Shown: positions 1 through 8,416 of the stretch, piece after piece | How positions within the stretch are numbered: position 1 is the first letter of the stretch | Layout of the letters: each line of letters opens with the position of its first letter | From: Anaeroplasmataceae bacterium | GTDB lineage: Bacteria; Bacillota_I; Bacilli_A; Acholeplasmatales; JAEDCM01 | Assembly (NCBI GenBank): GCA_016294165.1 | Contig: JAEDCM010000016.1 | Location: 1-34,905 of the forward strand | Direction of reading: 5' to 3' | DNA: 34,905 nucleotides | Program-made: the position numbers and the translations under genes | Notes under the pieces: model-generated | What the model was told of the DNA's origin: nothing | Database searches by the model: none | What the model saw: only the letters and a program-made list of their open reading frames with translations

Positions 1-2
1 AA

Positions 3-80
3 AATGACCAAGAATATCTAGAAAAATTTATTTTAATTATTGAAGAAGTTTTAAATAACTTATATGATATTCAACTTTAA
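3..80 (+). CDS. C-terminal end of an unidentified gene (partial)
   Basis: An open frame enters from the left edge and runs 25 codons to TAA at 78-80, ending in the residues VLNNLYDIQL. The other two plus frames hit stops within the first 21 bases. The stop lies about 35 bases before a bidirectional hairpin shared with the histidine operon, as expected for the 3' end of a real convergent gene. The fragment is helical and acidic, but too short to assign to a family. Confidence 0.55.
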   Translation, partial: NDQEYLEKFILIIEEVLNNLYDIQL

Positions 81-115
81 TTTTTAAAAAATTTCCAAAT
101 AATTATCCAATAAAA

Positions 116-142
116 AAAATCTGAAATTAATTTTCAGATTTT
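116..142. terminator. Bidirectional intrinsic terminator shared by convergent genes
   Basis: The stem AATCTGAAA (118-126) pairs with TTTCAGATT (132-140) and can be extended by A/T pairs on both sides. It is flanked by T-rich runs in both directions, so it can end both the plus-strand gene at the left edge and the histidine operon arriving on the minus strand, whose last stop codon is at 147-149. Confidence 0.8.
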
Positions 143-146
143 ATTT

Positions 147-944
147 TTAATCCATATATGTAACTGTATCTAAATTAAGTTCTTCTTTAATTTTAATAAT
201 TTCCTCTATTTGATAATTTGATAATTGATCAATATAATGTGCATCAGCACCTAAGATAATCTTCGCCTTTTTAGCCTTTGCGATCTCAAAGAATTCCTTA
301 TGAGGGTAACGATATGATCCGTTTAGCATTCCATATTTAACGCCACCAGCATTAAGTTCTAACAGACAATCATTTCTAATAGCCGCATCAATTATAATAT
401 TTGATGCCTCTACTGCATAACTATCAAAAACATTATCATTATACATATACATGAATAAATCAGGATGAGCTAAATATTTAAATAAACCGCTATCTAAGGC
501 GATTTCTACTGATCTAGCATAATCAAGAACATCCTCTTTACTCATCGGTAGATAAATATTTTTTATACGATCACCTTGTTTAAAAAAATGCATTCCTAAA
601 ATCAAATAATCAACTTTATCTCTTAAACCTTGATAATACTCATGATAATCACTAATATATTCTGTTTCTAATCCTAGGATAACCTTAATATCATTTTTAT
701 ATTTTTCTTTTGCCTTTAAAACATCTAAAATATATTCATTGATAAAAGTATCATAGGTCATATTTTCATCACAATAATTACTGATGTATTCCTCTTTAGT
801 CATAAATGTTTCTGGTACTGGTGCATGATCACTAATTCCAATTTCCTTCATTCCCAAACGGATAGCCTCTTTAACATAATCTTCACTCATACCCTCGGCA
901 TGATGACATAATTTAAGATGAGTGTGATAATTGCATTTAAGCAT
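147..944 (-). CDS. hisK: Histidinol-phosphatase, PHP family
   Basis: This 265-residue enzyme removes phosphate from L-histidinol phosphate, the step before HisD. The N-terminus YHTHLKLCHHAEG, then ISDHAP near residue 40, an internal GLETEY and a late GADAH are the metal-binding motifs of the PHP fold. Length fits HisK/HisJ (about 260-270). It is the last gene of the operon, one base after hisIE, with GAGGGG before ATG. HisB here has no phosphatase domain, so this gene supplies that activity. The symbol could equally be hisJ. Confidence 0.9.
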   Translation of the reverse strand: MLKCNYHTHLKLCHHAEGMSEDYVKEAIRLGMKEIGISDHAPVPETFMTKEEYISNYCDENMTYDTFINEYILDVLKAKEKYKNDIKVILGLETEYISDYHEYYQGLRDKVDYLILGMHFFKQGDRIKNIYLPMSKEDVLDYARSVEIALDSGLFKYLAHPDLFMYMYNDNVFDSYAVEASNIIIDAAIRNDCLLELNAGGVKYGMLNGSYRYPHKEFFEIAKAKKAKIILGADAHYIDQLSNYQIEEIIKIKEELNLDTVTYMD

Positions 945-945
945 T

Positions 946-1587
946 TTATCCCCTCTTTTCTAATTCAGTTTTAATATCATCCCATGATAATCCCAAGTAA
1001 GCAAGAAGAATTGTTAAATGGTACATTAAATCACTAACCTCAAAAATTACATCATTTTTATTACTTTTAGCTGCAATTAAAACCTCACAAGCCTCTTCTC
1101 CAACCTTTTTAAGAATCTTATTAATTCCTTCTTTATATAAATAGTTTGTATAAGAACCCTCTTTTGGATTTTTTAGACGATCATATGCAACATTTTCAAG
1201 TTTCTTTAAAAATGATTCTTCTTTTTTAGCTTCCTCAATAAAATCCGCAACCTTGATATTATCAAGCTTACGATAAAAGCAACTTGAATTACCAGTATGG
1301 CAACTAATTCCTCCAACCTGCTCAATTTGGATTAATAAGGCATCGCCATCACAATCAATCGCAATTTCCTTTAGATATTGATAATATCCACTAGTATCTC
1401 CCTTTAGCCATAGTTCATTACGACTTCTAGAAAAATAATAAACTTGACCAGTCTCTAAAGTCTTTAATAATGCCTCTTCATTCATATAAGCTACCATTCT
1501 AACCTTCTTTGAATGATAGTCTTGAGCCACCACTGTAACCAATCCATTATTATATTTAACCGCTTGTAAAAATTCTTCCTTCGTCAT
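946..1587 (-). CDS. hisIE: Bifunctional phosphoribosyl-AMP cyclohydrolase / phosphoribosyl-ATP pyrophosphatase
   Basis: A 213-residue fusion doing steps 2 and 3 of histidine synthesis. Residues about 1-110 are the HisI cyclohydrolase, with the metal-binding stretch DCDGDALLIQIEQ followed by SCHTGNSSCFYR. Residues about 125-213 are the HisE pyrophosphatase, an all-helical MazG-like domain with KKVGEEACEVLIAA and EVSDLMYHL. Both halves keep their signature motifs, so both activities are expected. The gene sits two bases after hisF and one before hisK. AAGGAGATAATT precedes the ATG. Confidence 0.95.
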   Translation of the reverse strand: MTKEEFLQAVKYNNGLVTVVAQDYHSKKVRMVAYMNEEALLKTLETGQVYYFSRSRNELWLKGDTSGYYQYLKEIAIDCDGDALLIQIEQVGGISCHTGNSSCFYRKLDNIKVADFIEEAKKEESFLKKLENVAYDRLKNPKEGSYTNYLYKEGINKILKKVGEEACEVLIAAKSNKNDVIFEVSDLMYHLTILLAYLGLSWDDIKTELEKRG

Positions 1588-1589
1588 AA

Positions 1590-2339
1590 TTATCTCCTTA
1601 CTGGAATATTATTTTCCTCTAAATATTTTTTTAAATCATCAATTTCTAATTCCTTAAAATGGAATAATGAAGCCGCTAAAGCCGCATCCGCATACTCTAA
1701 AGCTTCCTTGAAATGCTCCATTTTACCTGCCCCACCTGAAGCGATAACCGGAACATTTACTGCCTTGCAAATCTCTTTAGTTAATCGCATATCATAGCCA
1801 TTTTTTGTTCCATCTGCATCCATTGATGTAAGAAGTATCTCGCCAGCCCCAAGGCTTACCGCCTCTTTAGCCCATTTGATAGCATCTAGACCAGTTTTAA
1901 CTCTTCCTCCATTTAGATAAACCTCATAGTGACCATCCTCATATTTCGCATCAATCGCTACTACTATACACTGATTTCCAAAAATTTGACTAGCTTCTTT
2001 AATTAAATTAGGATTTTTGATGGCAGCGGAATTTAAGCTTACCTTATCAGCCCCCGCATGCAAGATGTTACGAATATCATCAATTGTTCTAATTCCTCCA
2101 CCAACAGTTAAAGGAATAAAAACCTCTTTTGCGGTATTTCTAATAACATCAATGATCGTTTTTCTTTCCTCATGTGAGGCTGTAATATCTAAAAAAACAA
2201 TCTCATCCGCATTAGCCTTACTGTATTCCTTAGCAATTAATACGGGATCCCCTGCATCAATCAAATTTACAAAATTAACACCCTTAACTACTCGACCATC
2301 CTTAACATCAAGACAAGGGATAATTCTCTTACCTAACAT
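1590..2339 (-). CDS. hisF: Imidazole glycerol phosphate synthase, cyclase subunit
   Basis: A 249-residue TIM barrel that joins PRFAR with ammonia from HisH to make imidazole glycerol phosphate and AICAR. The start MLGKRIIPCLDVKDG places the catalytic Asp at residue 11, and VVAIDAKYEDG holds the second catalytic Asp. Phosphate-binding glycine loops (LTVGGGIR, VIASGGAG) are intact. The start codon directly abuts the hisA stop, so the two are probably translationally coupled. HisH is encoded two genes upstream. Confidence 0.97.
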   Translation of the reverse strand: MLGKRIIPCLDVKDGRVVKGVNFVNLIDAGDPVLIAKEYSKANADEIVFLDITASHEERKTIIDVIRNTAKEVFIPLTVGGGIRTIDDIRNILHAGADKVSLNSAAIKNPNLIKEASQIFGNQCIVVAIDAKYEDGHYEVYLNGGRVKTGLDAIKWAKEAVSLGAGEILLTSMDADGTKNGYDMRLTKEICKAVNVPVIASGGAGKMEHFKEALEYADAALAASLFHFKELEIDDLKKYLEENNIPVRR

Positions 2340-3059
2340 CTATTTTCCCTCCGTTAAAGAAATAGCCTCTTTTAAATCAATGCTTCCTAAATATATTGCC
2401 TTACCAACAATTGCTCCATAAGCATTGATGTTATAAAGATTTTTAACATCGTTTATTGTTGAAACTCCACCAGAGGCAATGATTTTCAAATTAGTTTTAT
2501 CAATTAATTCCTTAGTTTCCACTAAATTAGGCCCACTCATCATGCCATCCTTTGCAATATCAGTGTAGATTACATATTCTCCTCCAAATGACTCATATTC
2601 CTTTAACAAATCTAAAGCACGAATATTTGTAACCTCTAACCATCCATTAATAGCCACATAGCCATTTTTAGCATCAACACCTAAAACAATTTTGCTTGAA
2701 CCATATTTTTCTAAGGCTTCCTTAAGCATTTTTTTATTTGAAATTGCTGATGAACCAATGATAACGCGCGTAACTCCTAATTCTAATAACTCATCAATGT
2801 CATTCAGCGTTCTAATTCCCCCACCAAGCTCAACCTTGATGCCATTTAATACCATTTCACGTATCACCTTACGATTCACACCAAAACCCTTTTTAGCTCC
2901 ATCTAAATCCACAACATGAATTATAGATGCACCTTCATCCATAAATTTTTTCCCAACTCTAATTGGATCGGTATCAAAAACAGTGACATCATTATAATCA
3001 CCTTGTTTTAAACGCACACATTGTCCATTTATTAAATCAATTGCTGGATATATTCTCAC
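2340..3059 (-). CDS. hisA: ProFAR isomerase (1-(5-phosphoribosyl)-5-[(5-phosphoribosylamino)methylideneamino]imidazole-4-carboxamide isomerase)
   Basis: A 239-residue TIM barrel that performs the Amadori isomerisation of ProFAR to PRFAR, the HisF substrate. The start MRIYPAIDLINGQCVRLKQGDY gives the general-base Asp at residue 8, and GVDAKNG supplies the second Asp. ELGGGIRTL and IIASGGVS are the two phosphate-binding loops shared with HisF. The ATG overlaps the hisH stop by one base and the gene ends flush against hisF. It is single-domain HisA, not a HisA/TrpF hybrid as far as can be seen. Confidence 0.97.
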   Translation of the reverse strand: MRIYPAIDLINGQCVRLKQGDYNDVTVFDTDPIRVGKKFMDEGASIIHVVDLDGAKKGFGVNRKVIREMVLNGIKVELGGGIRTLNDIDELLELGVTRVIIGSSAISNKKMLKEALEKYGSSKIVLGVDAKNGYVAINGWLEVTNIRALDLLKEYESFGGEYVIYTDIAKDGMMSGPNLVETKELIDKTNLKIIASGGVSTINDVKNLYNINAYGAIVGKAIYLGSIDLKEAISLTEGK

Positions 3060-3652
3060 TATAAATCACCAAAATTCTTTAATATTTTTAATCCTACATC
3101 GCCACTTTTTTCCGGATGAAATTGACAAGCATAAATATTGTTATATTCAACTGATGCACTAAAATCAATTCCATAATTAGTAATGGCAGTGGCATATTTA
3201 CTTACCGGTAAATAAAATGAATGCACAAAATATACATAAGGATTATCTAGCCCCTTAAACAATTTTGAATCTTCCTTTATTGTTAGATTATTCCATCCCA
3301 TATGTGGAACCTTCAAATCAATTTCAAACTTTACAATGTCCCCAGGAATTAAACCTAAACCCTTTGAATATCCAAATTCTACTGAAGAATCAAACATCAG
3401 CTGCATTCCTAAGCAGATTCCTAAAATTGGTTTATTACTTCTAACAAACTCTTTAATTGTCGAAATTAAATCAAGCTTTTCTAATTCCTTCATCGCATCC
3501 TTAAAGGCTCCTACTCCTGGTAGGATAGCCTTATCAGCCTTTAAAATTTCATCCTTATCGCTCGTGATAAAAGCGTCATACCCTAAAAGGTCTAAAGCAT
3601 TCTTAACGCTTGCTAAATTTCCCATATTATAATTTATTATTGCAATTCTCAT
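3059..3652 (-). CDS. hisH: Imidazole glycerol phosphate synthase, glutamine amidotransferase subunit
   Basis: A 197-residue class-I glutamine amidotransferase that feeds ammonia to HisF. ILGICLGMQL carries the nucleophile Cys80, GVGAF forms the oxyanion-loop region, and QFHPEKSG holds the His-Glu of the triad. VHSFYLP is the usual HisH motif. It overlaps hisB by four bases (ATGA type) and hisA by one base. The product should form the HisFH heterodimer with the cyclase encoded two genes downstream. Confidence 0.97.
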   Translation of the reverse strand: MRIAIINYNMGNLASVKNALDLLGYDAFITSDKDEILKADKAILPGVGAFKDAMKELEKLDLISTIKEFVRSNKPILGICLGMQLMFDSSVEFGYSKGLGLIPGDIVKFEIDLKVPHMGWNNLTIKEDSKLFKGLDNPYVYFVHSFYLPVSKYATAITNYGIDFSASVEYNNIYACQFHPEKSGDVGLKILKNFGDL

Positions 3653-4227
3653 AAAACACCCTTACTTGATGTTTCACCTTTAAAAACATCACTAAATGTA
3701 ATCGCATCTAAAAATGCACGAGCAAAGGCCTTAAACATTCCTTCACAAATGTGGTGATTATTAATTCCGCGAAGCTTCATGATATGAATGTTTAATCCAC
3801 TATTGTAACTTACAGCCTTGAAGAATTCACTAACCATCTCAGTATCAAACTCACCAATTTTATTTACAGTAAATGCATCATCAACCTCACAATAAGGACG
3901 ATTACAAACATCAATTGCACATAAAATTAATGATTCATCCATTGGGATAATGGCTTTACCATAACGATTAATCTCCTTTACATCCTTTAATGACTCCTTA
4001 ATGGCTAATCCTAAAGCAATACCTACATCCTCAATTGTATGATGAGAATCCACATATAAATCTCCAACACATTTAACATTTAAATCCACATTGGCGTGAA
4101 CAGCTATTTGACTTAGCATATGATCAAAAAAACCAATTCCAGTATTAATTTCATATGCTCCACTACCTCTAATATTTAATTCTAAAGTAATATCAGTTTC
4201 TTTTGTTTTACGAATAATTTTAGCCAT
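3649..4227 (-). CDS. hisB: Imidazoleglycerol-phosphate dehydratase
   Basis: A 192-residue monofunctional dehydratase that makes imidazole acetol phosphate. The manganese-binding motifs are present: DSHHTIEDV near residue 60 and NNHHICEGMFKAFARA near residue 155, plus FFDHML near the N-terminus. There is no N-terminal HAD phosphatase domain like that of enterobacterial HisB, which agrees with the separate hisK gene. It starts one base after the hisC stop and overlaps hisH by four bases. Confidence 0.97.
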   Translation of the reverse strand: MAKIIRKTKETDITLELNIRGSGAYEINTGIGFFDHMLSQIAVHANVDLNVKCVGDLYVDSHHTIEDVGIALGLAIKESLKDVKEINRYGKAIIPMDESLILCAIDVCNRPYCEVDDAFTVNKIGEFDTEMVSEFFKAVSYNSGLNIHIMKLRGINNHHICEGMFKAFARAFLDAITFSDVFKGETSSKGVL

Positions 4228-4228
4228 T

Positions 4229-5260
4229 TTATAACGCCTCCTTGATCGCCTTTAAAAGTTCAACATTTTCTTCTGCTGTTCCAATATTTACACGATAATA
4301 TGCTTTATTATTAAACTTTATAACTCTTACATAAATCAATTTCTCTAATAAGTGATTGTATACCTTTTCATCAAAATACATAAATAAGAAATTAGCCTCC
4401 GAAGGATAAACCTCAATGTTTAATTTCTGAAGTTCTAAATAAAGTTCATCACGATATTTTTTTAAATTAGCAATGTCATTTTCATATAAATCGGTATTGT
4501 TAATCACAAACCATGCAGCCTCTTGAGTGAATGTTGAAAGATTGTAAGGTGCTTTAGTTAAATTAATCAAATCAATATTATCTTTACTACTAATCGCATA
4601 ACCTACACGCATACCCGCCAAACCATAAGCCTTTGAGAAAGTTCTAAAGATAATGACATTGGCATATTCTTTTGCTAAATCAATAAATGATTCATCCGCA
4701 AATTCCGCATAAGCCTCATCAATAACCACAATATTATCAGTAGCATTGATGATTTTTAATAAATCGGCTCTTTTAATTGTCGCACCAGTTGGATTATTAG
4801 GTGTACAAATAAAAGTGATTTTAGGATCATATTTTTTGATACTGTCTAAAATATAATCAACATTATAAGTTAAATCCTCATTAAAAGGGGCATATATAGC
4901 TTTCGCATTTGATAGCTTAGCATATTCACTATACATACTAAATGATGGATTACAAATTAAAACATATTCATTACTTATCGTAGAGCGGAATAAGGAATCA
5001 AGCAATTGATCACTTCCAACTCCACAACATACATTATCCACTCCAACTTGATAAAACTTGGCGATTGCTTCTCTTAATTTTAAGCAATCAGTATCTGGAT
5101 AACGATTAAATGAAGCGGTTTTTACCACATCACTTAAATAATTAAGCAATTCCTTTTTAGGTGGAAATGGTGACTCATTAGCATTTAAAATAATTCCCTC
5201 AGTAATGTTTTTTGAATGATAGGGGATTTGATTCTTTAAAGATTCCTTAGCGTATCTCAT
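4229..5260 (-). CDS. hisC: Histidinol-phosphate aminotransferase
   Basis: A 343-residue PLP-dependent fold-type I aminotransferase that converts imidazole acetol phosphate to histidinol phosphate. NANESPFPP near the start, PNNPTGA, VIDEAYAEF and FRTFSKAYGLAGMRVGY are the family motifs; the Schiff-base lysine is Lys210. The ATG overlaps the hisD stop by one base, and the GGAGG ribosome site lies inside the last hisD codons. This gives tight coupling of the two genes. Confidence 0.95.
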   Translation of the reverse strand: MRYAKESLKNQIPYHSKNITEGIILNANESPFPPKKELLNYLSDVVKTASFNRYPDTDCLKLREAIAKFYQVGVDNVCCGVGSDQLLDSLFRSTISNEYVLICNPSFSMYSEYAKLSNAKAIYAPFNEDLTYNVDYILDSIKKYDPKITFICTPNNPTGATIKRADLLKIINATDNIVVIDEAYAEFADESFIDLAKEYANVIIFRTFSKAYGLAGMRVGYAISSKDNIDLINLTKAPYNLSTFTQEAAWFVINNTDLYENDIANLKKYRDELYLELQKLNIEVYPSEANFLFMYFDEKVYNHLLEKLIYVRVIKFNNKAYYRVNIGTAEENVELLKAIKEAL

Positions 5261-6546
5261 TATTTATCCTCCATTCTAATTTTGCTCGCAAGGGCATGAG
5301 CAGTAAGCCCTTCAGAATTTGCAAAATTATAAACATACTCTCCTAGATTATCAAATGCTTCAGAGTTAAAATATAAAATACTACTTTTCTTAATAAAATC
5401 ATCAACTGATAGTGGACTAAAGAATTTAGCCGTTTGATTAGTTGGTAGGACATGATTTGGACCAGCCATATAATCACCAAGTGATTCCGGTGTATAATTT
5501 CCTAAGAATATCGCTCCGGCATTTTTGATTTTTGGCAAATAAATAAATGGGTTTGAACTAGCTAATTCTAAATGCTCAGGGGCAATGTCATTAGCAACTC
5601 TAATAGCCTCATCCATAGTTTGACAAACAATGATTCCTCCAAAATTATCTAATGATTTATTAATAATATTCTTTCTTTCTAATTTTTCGGTAAATTCTAA
5701 AACATATTTATTTACCTCATTAGCTAAATCTACGCTATTAGTAATTAAAATGCTTGAAGCTAACTCATCATGTTCTGCTTGACTTAATAGATCCGCTGCC
5801 ACATACCTTGGATTAGCTGTTTCATCTGCTAAAACTAAAATTTCTGATGGACCAGCAACTGAATCAATGCTTACTGAACCGAAAACTTCCTTTTTAGCTA
5901 AAGCCACAAAAATGTTTCCTGGTCCGACAATTTTACATACCTTAGGGATGATAGTAGATCCATAGGCCAAGGCCGCAATTGCTTGAGCTCCACCAACCTT
6001 ATAAATTTCTTCAATTCCTAAAATGTAAGCACAAGCTAAGACATTTTGATTAATCTCGCCTGCCTTATTAGCTGGCGTAGTCATAATGATTCTTTCCACA
6101 CCTGCCACAATCGCTGGAACAGCATTCATAAATACGGTTGAAGGATAAGCCGCTTTCCCTCCTGGAACATAAATCCCCACACTTTCTAATGGTGTAATCT
6201 TTTGTCCAAGAATCTCACCATTATCCTTAATATCCATCCATGTTTTGGTTTTTTGAAGCTCATGGAAGGCTTTAATACGCTCATATGATTTTTCATATGT
6301 TTCCTTTAGAATCGGATCTAAATTGTCATATGCCTTTTTGATCTCTTCTTTTGTTACACGAATATTATCTAAAGTGATAAGCTCGCTATCAAATTTGTTT
6401 GTATATTCAATTAACGCACTATTACCATTAATCTTAATGTCCTTAATGATGTTTTTAACTATTTCTAGATAAGAAATATTATCAATATTATTACGATCTT
6501 TAATTTTTAATAAGAATTCTTCAATATTATCTTGATAGATTTTCAT
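5260..6546 (-). CDS. hisD: Histidinol dehydrogenase
   Basis: A 428-residue enzyme that catalyses the last two NAD-dependent oxidations, histidinol to histidine. GQKITPLESVGIYVPGG, VAGPSEILVLAD, LLSQAEHD (zinc ligands) and SLGDYMAGPNHVLPT (catalytic His and zinc site) are all intact, and the length is normal. It overlaps hisG by four bases and hisC by one. The position after hisG is usual in Bacilli and Clostridia. Confidence 0.97.
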   Translation of the reverse strand: MKIYQDNIEEFLLKIKDRNNIDNISYLEIVKNIIKDIKINGNSALIEYTNKFDSELITLDNIRVTKEEIKKAYDNLDPILKETYEKSYERIKAFHELQKTKTWMDIKDNGEILGQKITPLESVGIYVPGGKAAYPSTVFMNAVPAIVAGVERIIMTTPANKAGEINQNVLACAYILGIEEIYKVGGAQAIAALAYGSTIIPKVCKIVGPGNIFVALAKKEVFGSVSIDSVAGPSEILVLADETANPRYVAADLLSQAEHDELASSILITNSVDLANEVNKYVLEFTEKLERKNIINKSLDNFGGIIVCQTMDEAIRVANDIAPEHLELASSNPFIYLPKIKNAGAIFLGNYTPESLGDYMAGPNHVLPTNQTAKFFSPLSVDDFIKKSSILYFNSEAFDNLGEYVYNFANSEGLTAHALASKIRMEDK

Positions 6547-7175
6547 ATTAATCTCTCCATTTCCTCAATAATTTTACCAATATCCTGATGTTTAAGTTTC
6601 ATTGACGCCTTGTTAACAATTACACGCGCCGAAATATCACTTACCACATCATTTATTACCACTAAACCATTTTCTGCTAAAGTTTTTCCACTTTCTACGA
6701 TATCCACAATCGCATCAGCTAAACCAATGATTGGCCCAAGCTCAACGGAACCATTTAGTTTAATGATTTCCACCTTTTTATTTTTCCCACGAAAATGCTT
6801 CAAAGCAATATTTGGATATTTTGTGGCGATTCGAATTGACTCATTGTTTAAGATTAAATCTCTTTTTTCTGGATAAGCACATACACACATGCGGCACTTT
6901 CCAATATTGAGATCTAAGCATTCATAAATATCACGATTTTCTTCTAAAATCGTATCCTTTCCAACAATTCCAATATCCGCCACTCCATGTTCTACATAGG
7001 TTGGCACATCACTAGGCTTTGATAAGAAAAAGCGATATTTTTTATCCTCTGAATAAAAAACTAATTTACGACTATCATCTGTCATATCAACCGCTCTAAT
7101 ATTCATTTTTTCTAATATTTCCATTGTCTTCTTTCCAAGACGACCCTTGGCAAGAGCAAATGTAATTTGACTCAT
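6543..7175 (-). CDS. hisG: ATP phosphoribosyltransferase, short-form catalytic subunit
   Basis: A 210-residue enzyme that joins ATP and PRPP in the first, committed step. It is the short form: there is no C-terminal histidine-binding regulatory domain, so activity and feedback depend on HisZ, encoded directly upstream. FALAKGRLGKKT opens the protein, GVADIGIVGKD is the binding loop, and DAIVDIVESGKTLAENGL is the PRPP-site region. It begins two bases after hisZ with GAGGAATAATT before ATG. Confidence 0.97.
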   Translation of the reverse strand: MSQITFALAKGRLGKKTMEILEKMNIRAVDMTDDSRKLVFYSEDKKYRFFLSKPSDVPTYVEHGVADIGIVGKDTILEENRDIYECLDLNIGKCRMCVCAYPEKRDLILNNESIRIATKYPNIALKHFRGKNKKVEIIKLNGSVELGPIIGLADAIVDIVESGKTLAENGLVVINDVVSDISARVIVNKASMKLKHQDIGKIIEEMERLI

Positions 7176-7177
7176 AA

Positions 7178-8335
7178 TTATTCCTCACAATCGTAAAGCT
7201 TATCATTATCTAAATCATAAACATTTTTGATTTTATAGGTTTTAGCATATTTTAAACTATCCTCTAAAGATTCCTCTAAGCTCATAAATCCATTATTATT
7301 GTTTAAATATTTAATAACATTTTCTTTGTTTTTTGAATAAATCATCACTTCATTTATTTTTAAATCAGCTTCATATTTATCTAAAAGTTCATTAATCATA
7401 ATCGCAAATCCAACACTCGGACGATCATTATTAAATTGCTTTAATAAATTATTGTATCTTCCACCCTCACAAATAACATTTCCAATGTTTTGACTATATC
7501 CTTGAAAATAAATTCCTGTATAATAATTTCCATAAGATAATAAGCTAAAATCAAAGTAAACATTACCATCTAAATTACTAAGCTCTAAAAGCTTATATAA
7601 GCTTTCTAATCTTTGTAATGAATTAAGAGTTTTTTCGGTTTTAACATTCTGTTTGATTTTATCAATTAAATCAAGCTTACCTACACTTCCGATGACTAAA
7701 ATAATCATTTCCAAACTTGCATCGTCAATTTTAGCATCCTTTAAAACTTTCTTAATTACAACCATATTCTTTTCTTCAATGGCTTTAAAAATTAAATTTT
7801 GTAAATCTAAATCAATATTTAATTCGCTAAATAAATTATTAAAGAAGTCTGAAGAGCTGATATGAAGCATATAATCATTTTTAAGTCCTAACTGTAAAGC
7901 CTTAATTGCTAAACTGACGATCTCATAATCAGCATAAACGCTATCGATTCCGATAAGCTCAACTCCTGTTTGGGTAAACTCATGAAGCTTCCCTAAATAT
8001 TCTTTAGGCATACGGAAGATATTCGCATTATAACAAAGCTTTTGCAAAAAAGGCATATCCAATAGCTCTGATGAGCATAAGCGCGCAATTGAACGTGTCA
8101 TGTCACTTCTTAAAGAAACCAATTCTCCATATCTATTGGTAAATTTATACAAATCTAAAGATTGATGATTTTCGGTAAAAACATCTAAAAATTCAAAGGT
8201 CGGTGTTTCCGTATAATGGTATCCATTTTTAATAAATAACTCCTTTAGTTTTTTAGTTAATTGTTCCTTCTTTTTCGATAAATCATAAGTATAATCTTTT
8301 ACTCCAATTGGTGTTTGTAATTTATAATTTTGCAT
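7178..8335 (-). CDS. hisZ: ATP phosphoribosyltransferase regulatory subunit
   Basis: A 385-residue paralogue of the histidyl-tRNA synthetase catalytic core that binds short HisG and carries histidine feedback control. Class II synthetase features remain (TPIGVKDY, LRSDMTRSIARL as motif 2, CEGGRYNNLLKQF as motif 3), while the tRNA-binding C-terminal domain of a true HisRS is absent. A true HisRS would also be longer. It is the first gene of the operon, with GAAGGAGTG five bases before the ATG and candidate operator half-sites just upstream. Confidence 0.93.
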   Translation of the reverse strand: MQNYKLQTPIGVKDYTYDLSKKKEQLTKKLKELFIKNGYHYTETPTFEFLDVFTENHQSLDLYKFTNRYGELVSLRSDMTRSIARLCSSELLDMPFLQKLCYNANIFRMPKEYLGKLHEFTQTGVELIGIDSVYADYEIVSLAIKALQLGLKNDYMLHISSSDFFNNLFSELNIDLDLQNLIFKAIEEKNMVVIKKVLKDAKIDDASLEMIILVIGSVGKLDLIDKIKQNVKTEKTLNSLQRLESLYKLLELSNLDGNVYFDFSLLSYGNYYTGIYFQGYSQNIGNVICEGGRYNNLLKQFNNDRPSVGFAIMINELLDKYEADLKINEVMIYSKNKENVIKYLNNNNGFMSLEESLEDSLKYAKTYKIKNVYDLDNDKLYDCEE

Positions 8336-8350
8336 ATCTTCACTCCTTCA

Positions 8351-8387
8351 GTTTATTCCGCTAAAGTGATAAACCATGTATAGTTTA
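8351..8387 (-). promoter_or_regulatory. Candidate operator/promoter region of the histidine operon
   Basis: Three copies of one half-site lie here on the plus strand: GTTTAT (8351-8356), ATAAAC (8369-8374) and GTTTA (8383-8387). The first two form an inverted repeat with a 12-base spacer, and the second and third form TAAAC-N8-GTTTA. On the minus strand, TTGTAT, 17 bases and TAAACT make a weak promoter overlapping the last repeat. The leader to hisZ is under about 60 bases, which excludes a T-box. Binding by a regulator is inference. Confidence 0.4.
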
Positions 8388-8416
8388 CTCCTTTTAAAGT
8401 CTAAATACAAGTATTT

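Noticed and set aside
2017..2421. Plus-strand open frame opposite hisF/hisA (134 residues).
   Set aside because: It lies wholly antisense to two intact, strongly conserved genes, has no ribosome site, and its composition (Ser/Thr/Pro/Ile) is that of a mirror frame. The same holds for the other frames opposite his, ftsZ, tgt, kinase and coiled-coil genes.
7178..8335. Calling this gene histidyl-tRNA synthetase.
   Set aside because: It lacks the C-terminal anticodon-binding domain, and it sits next to short-form hisG at the head of the his operon, as HisZ does.
8336..8416. T-box or histidine leader peptide before hisZ.
   Set aside because: The whole gap is 81 bases and the leader is shorter still, too small for a T-box. 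No His-rich short frame is present.
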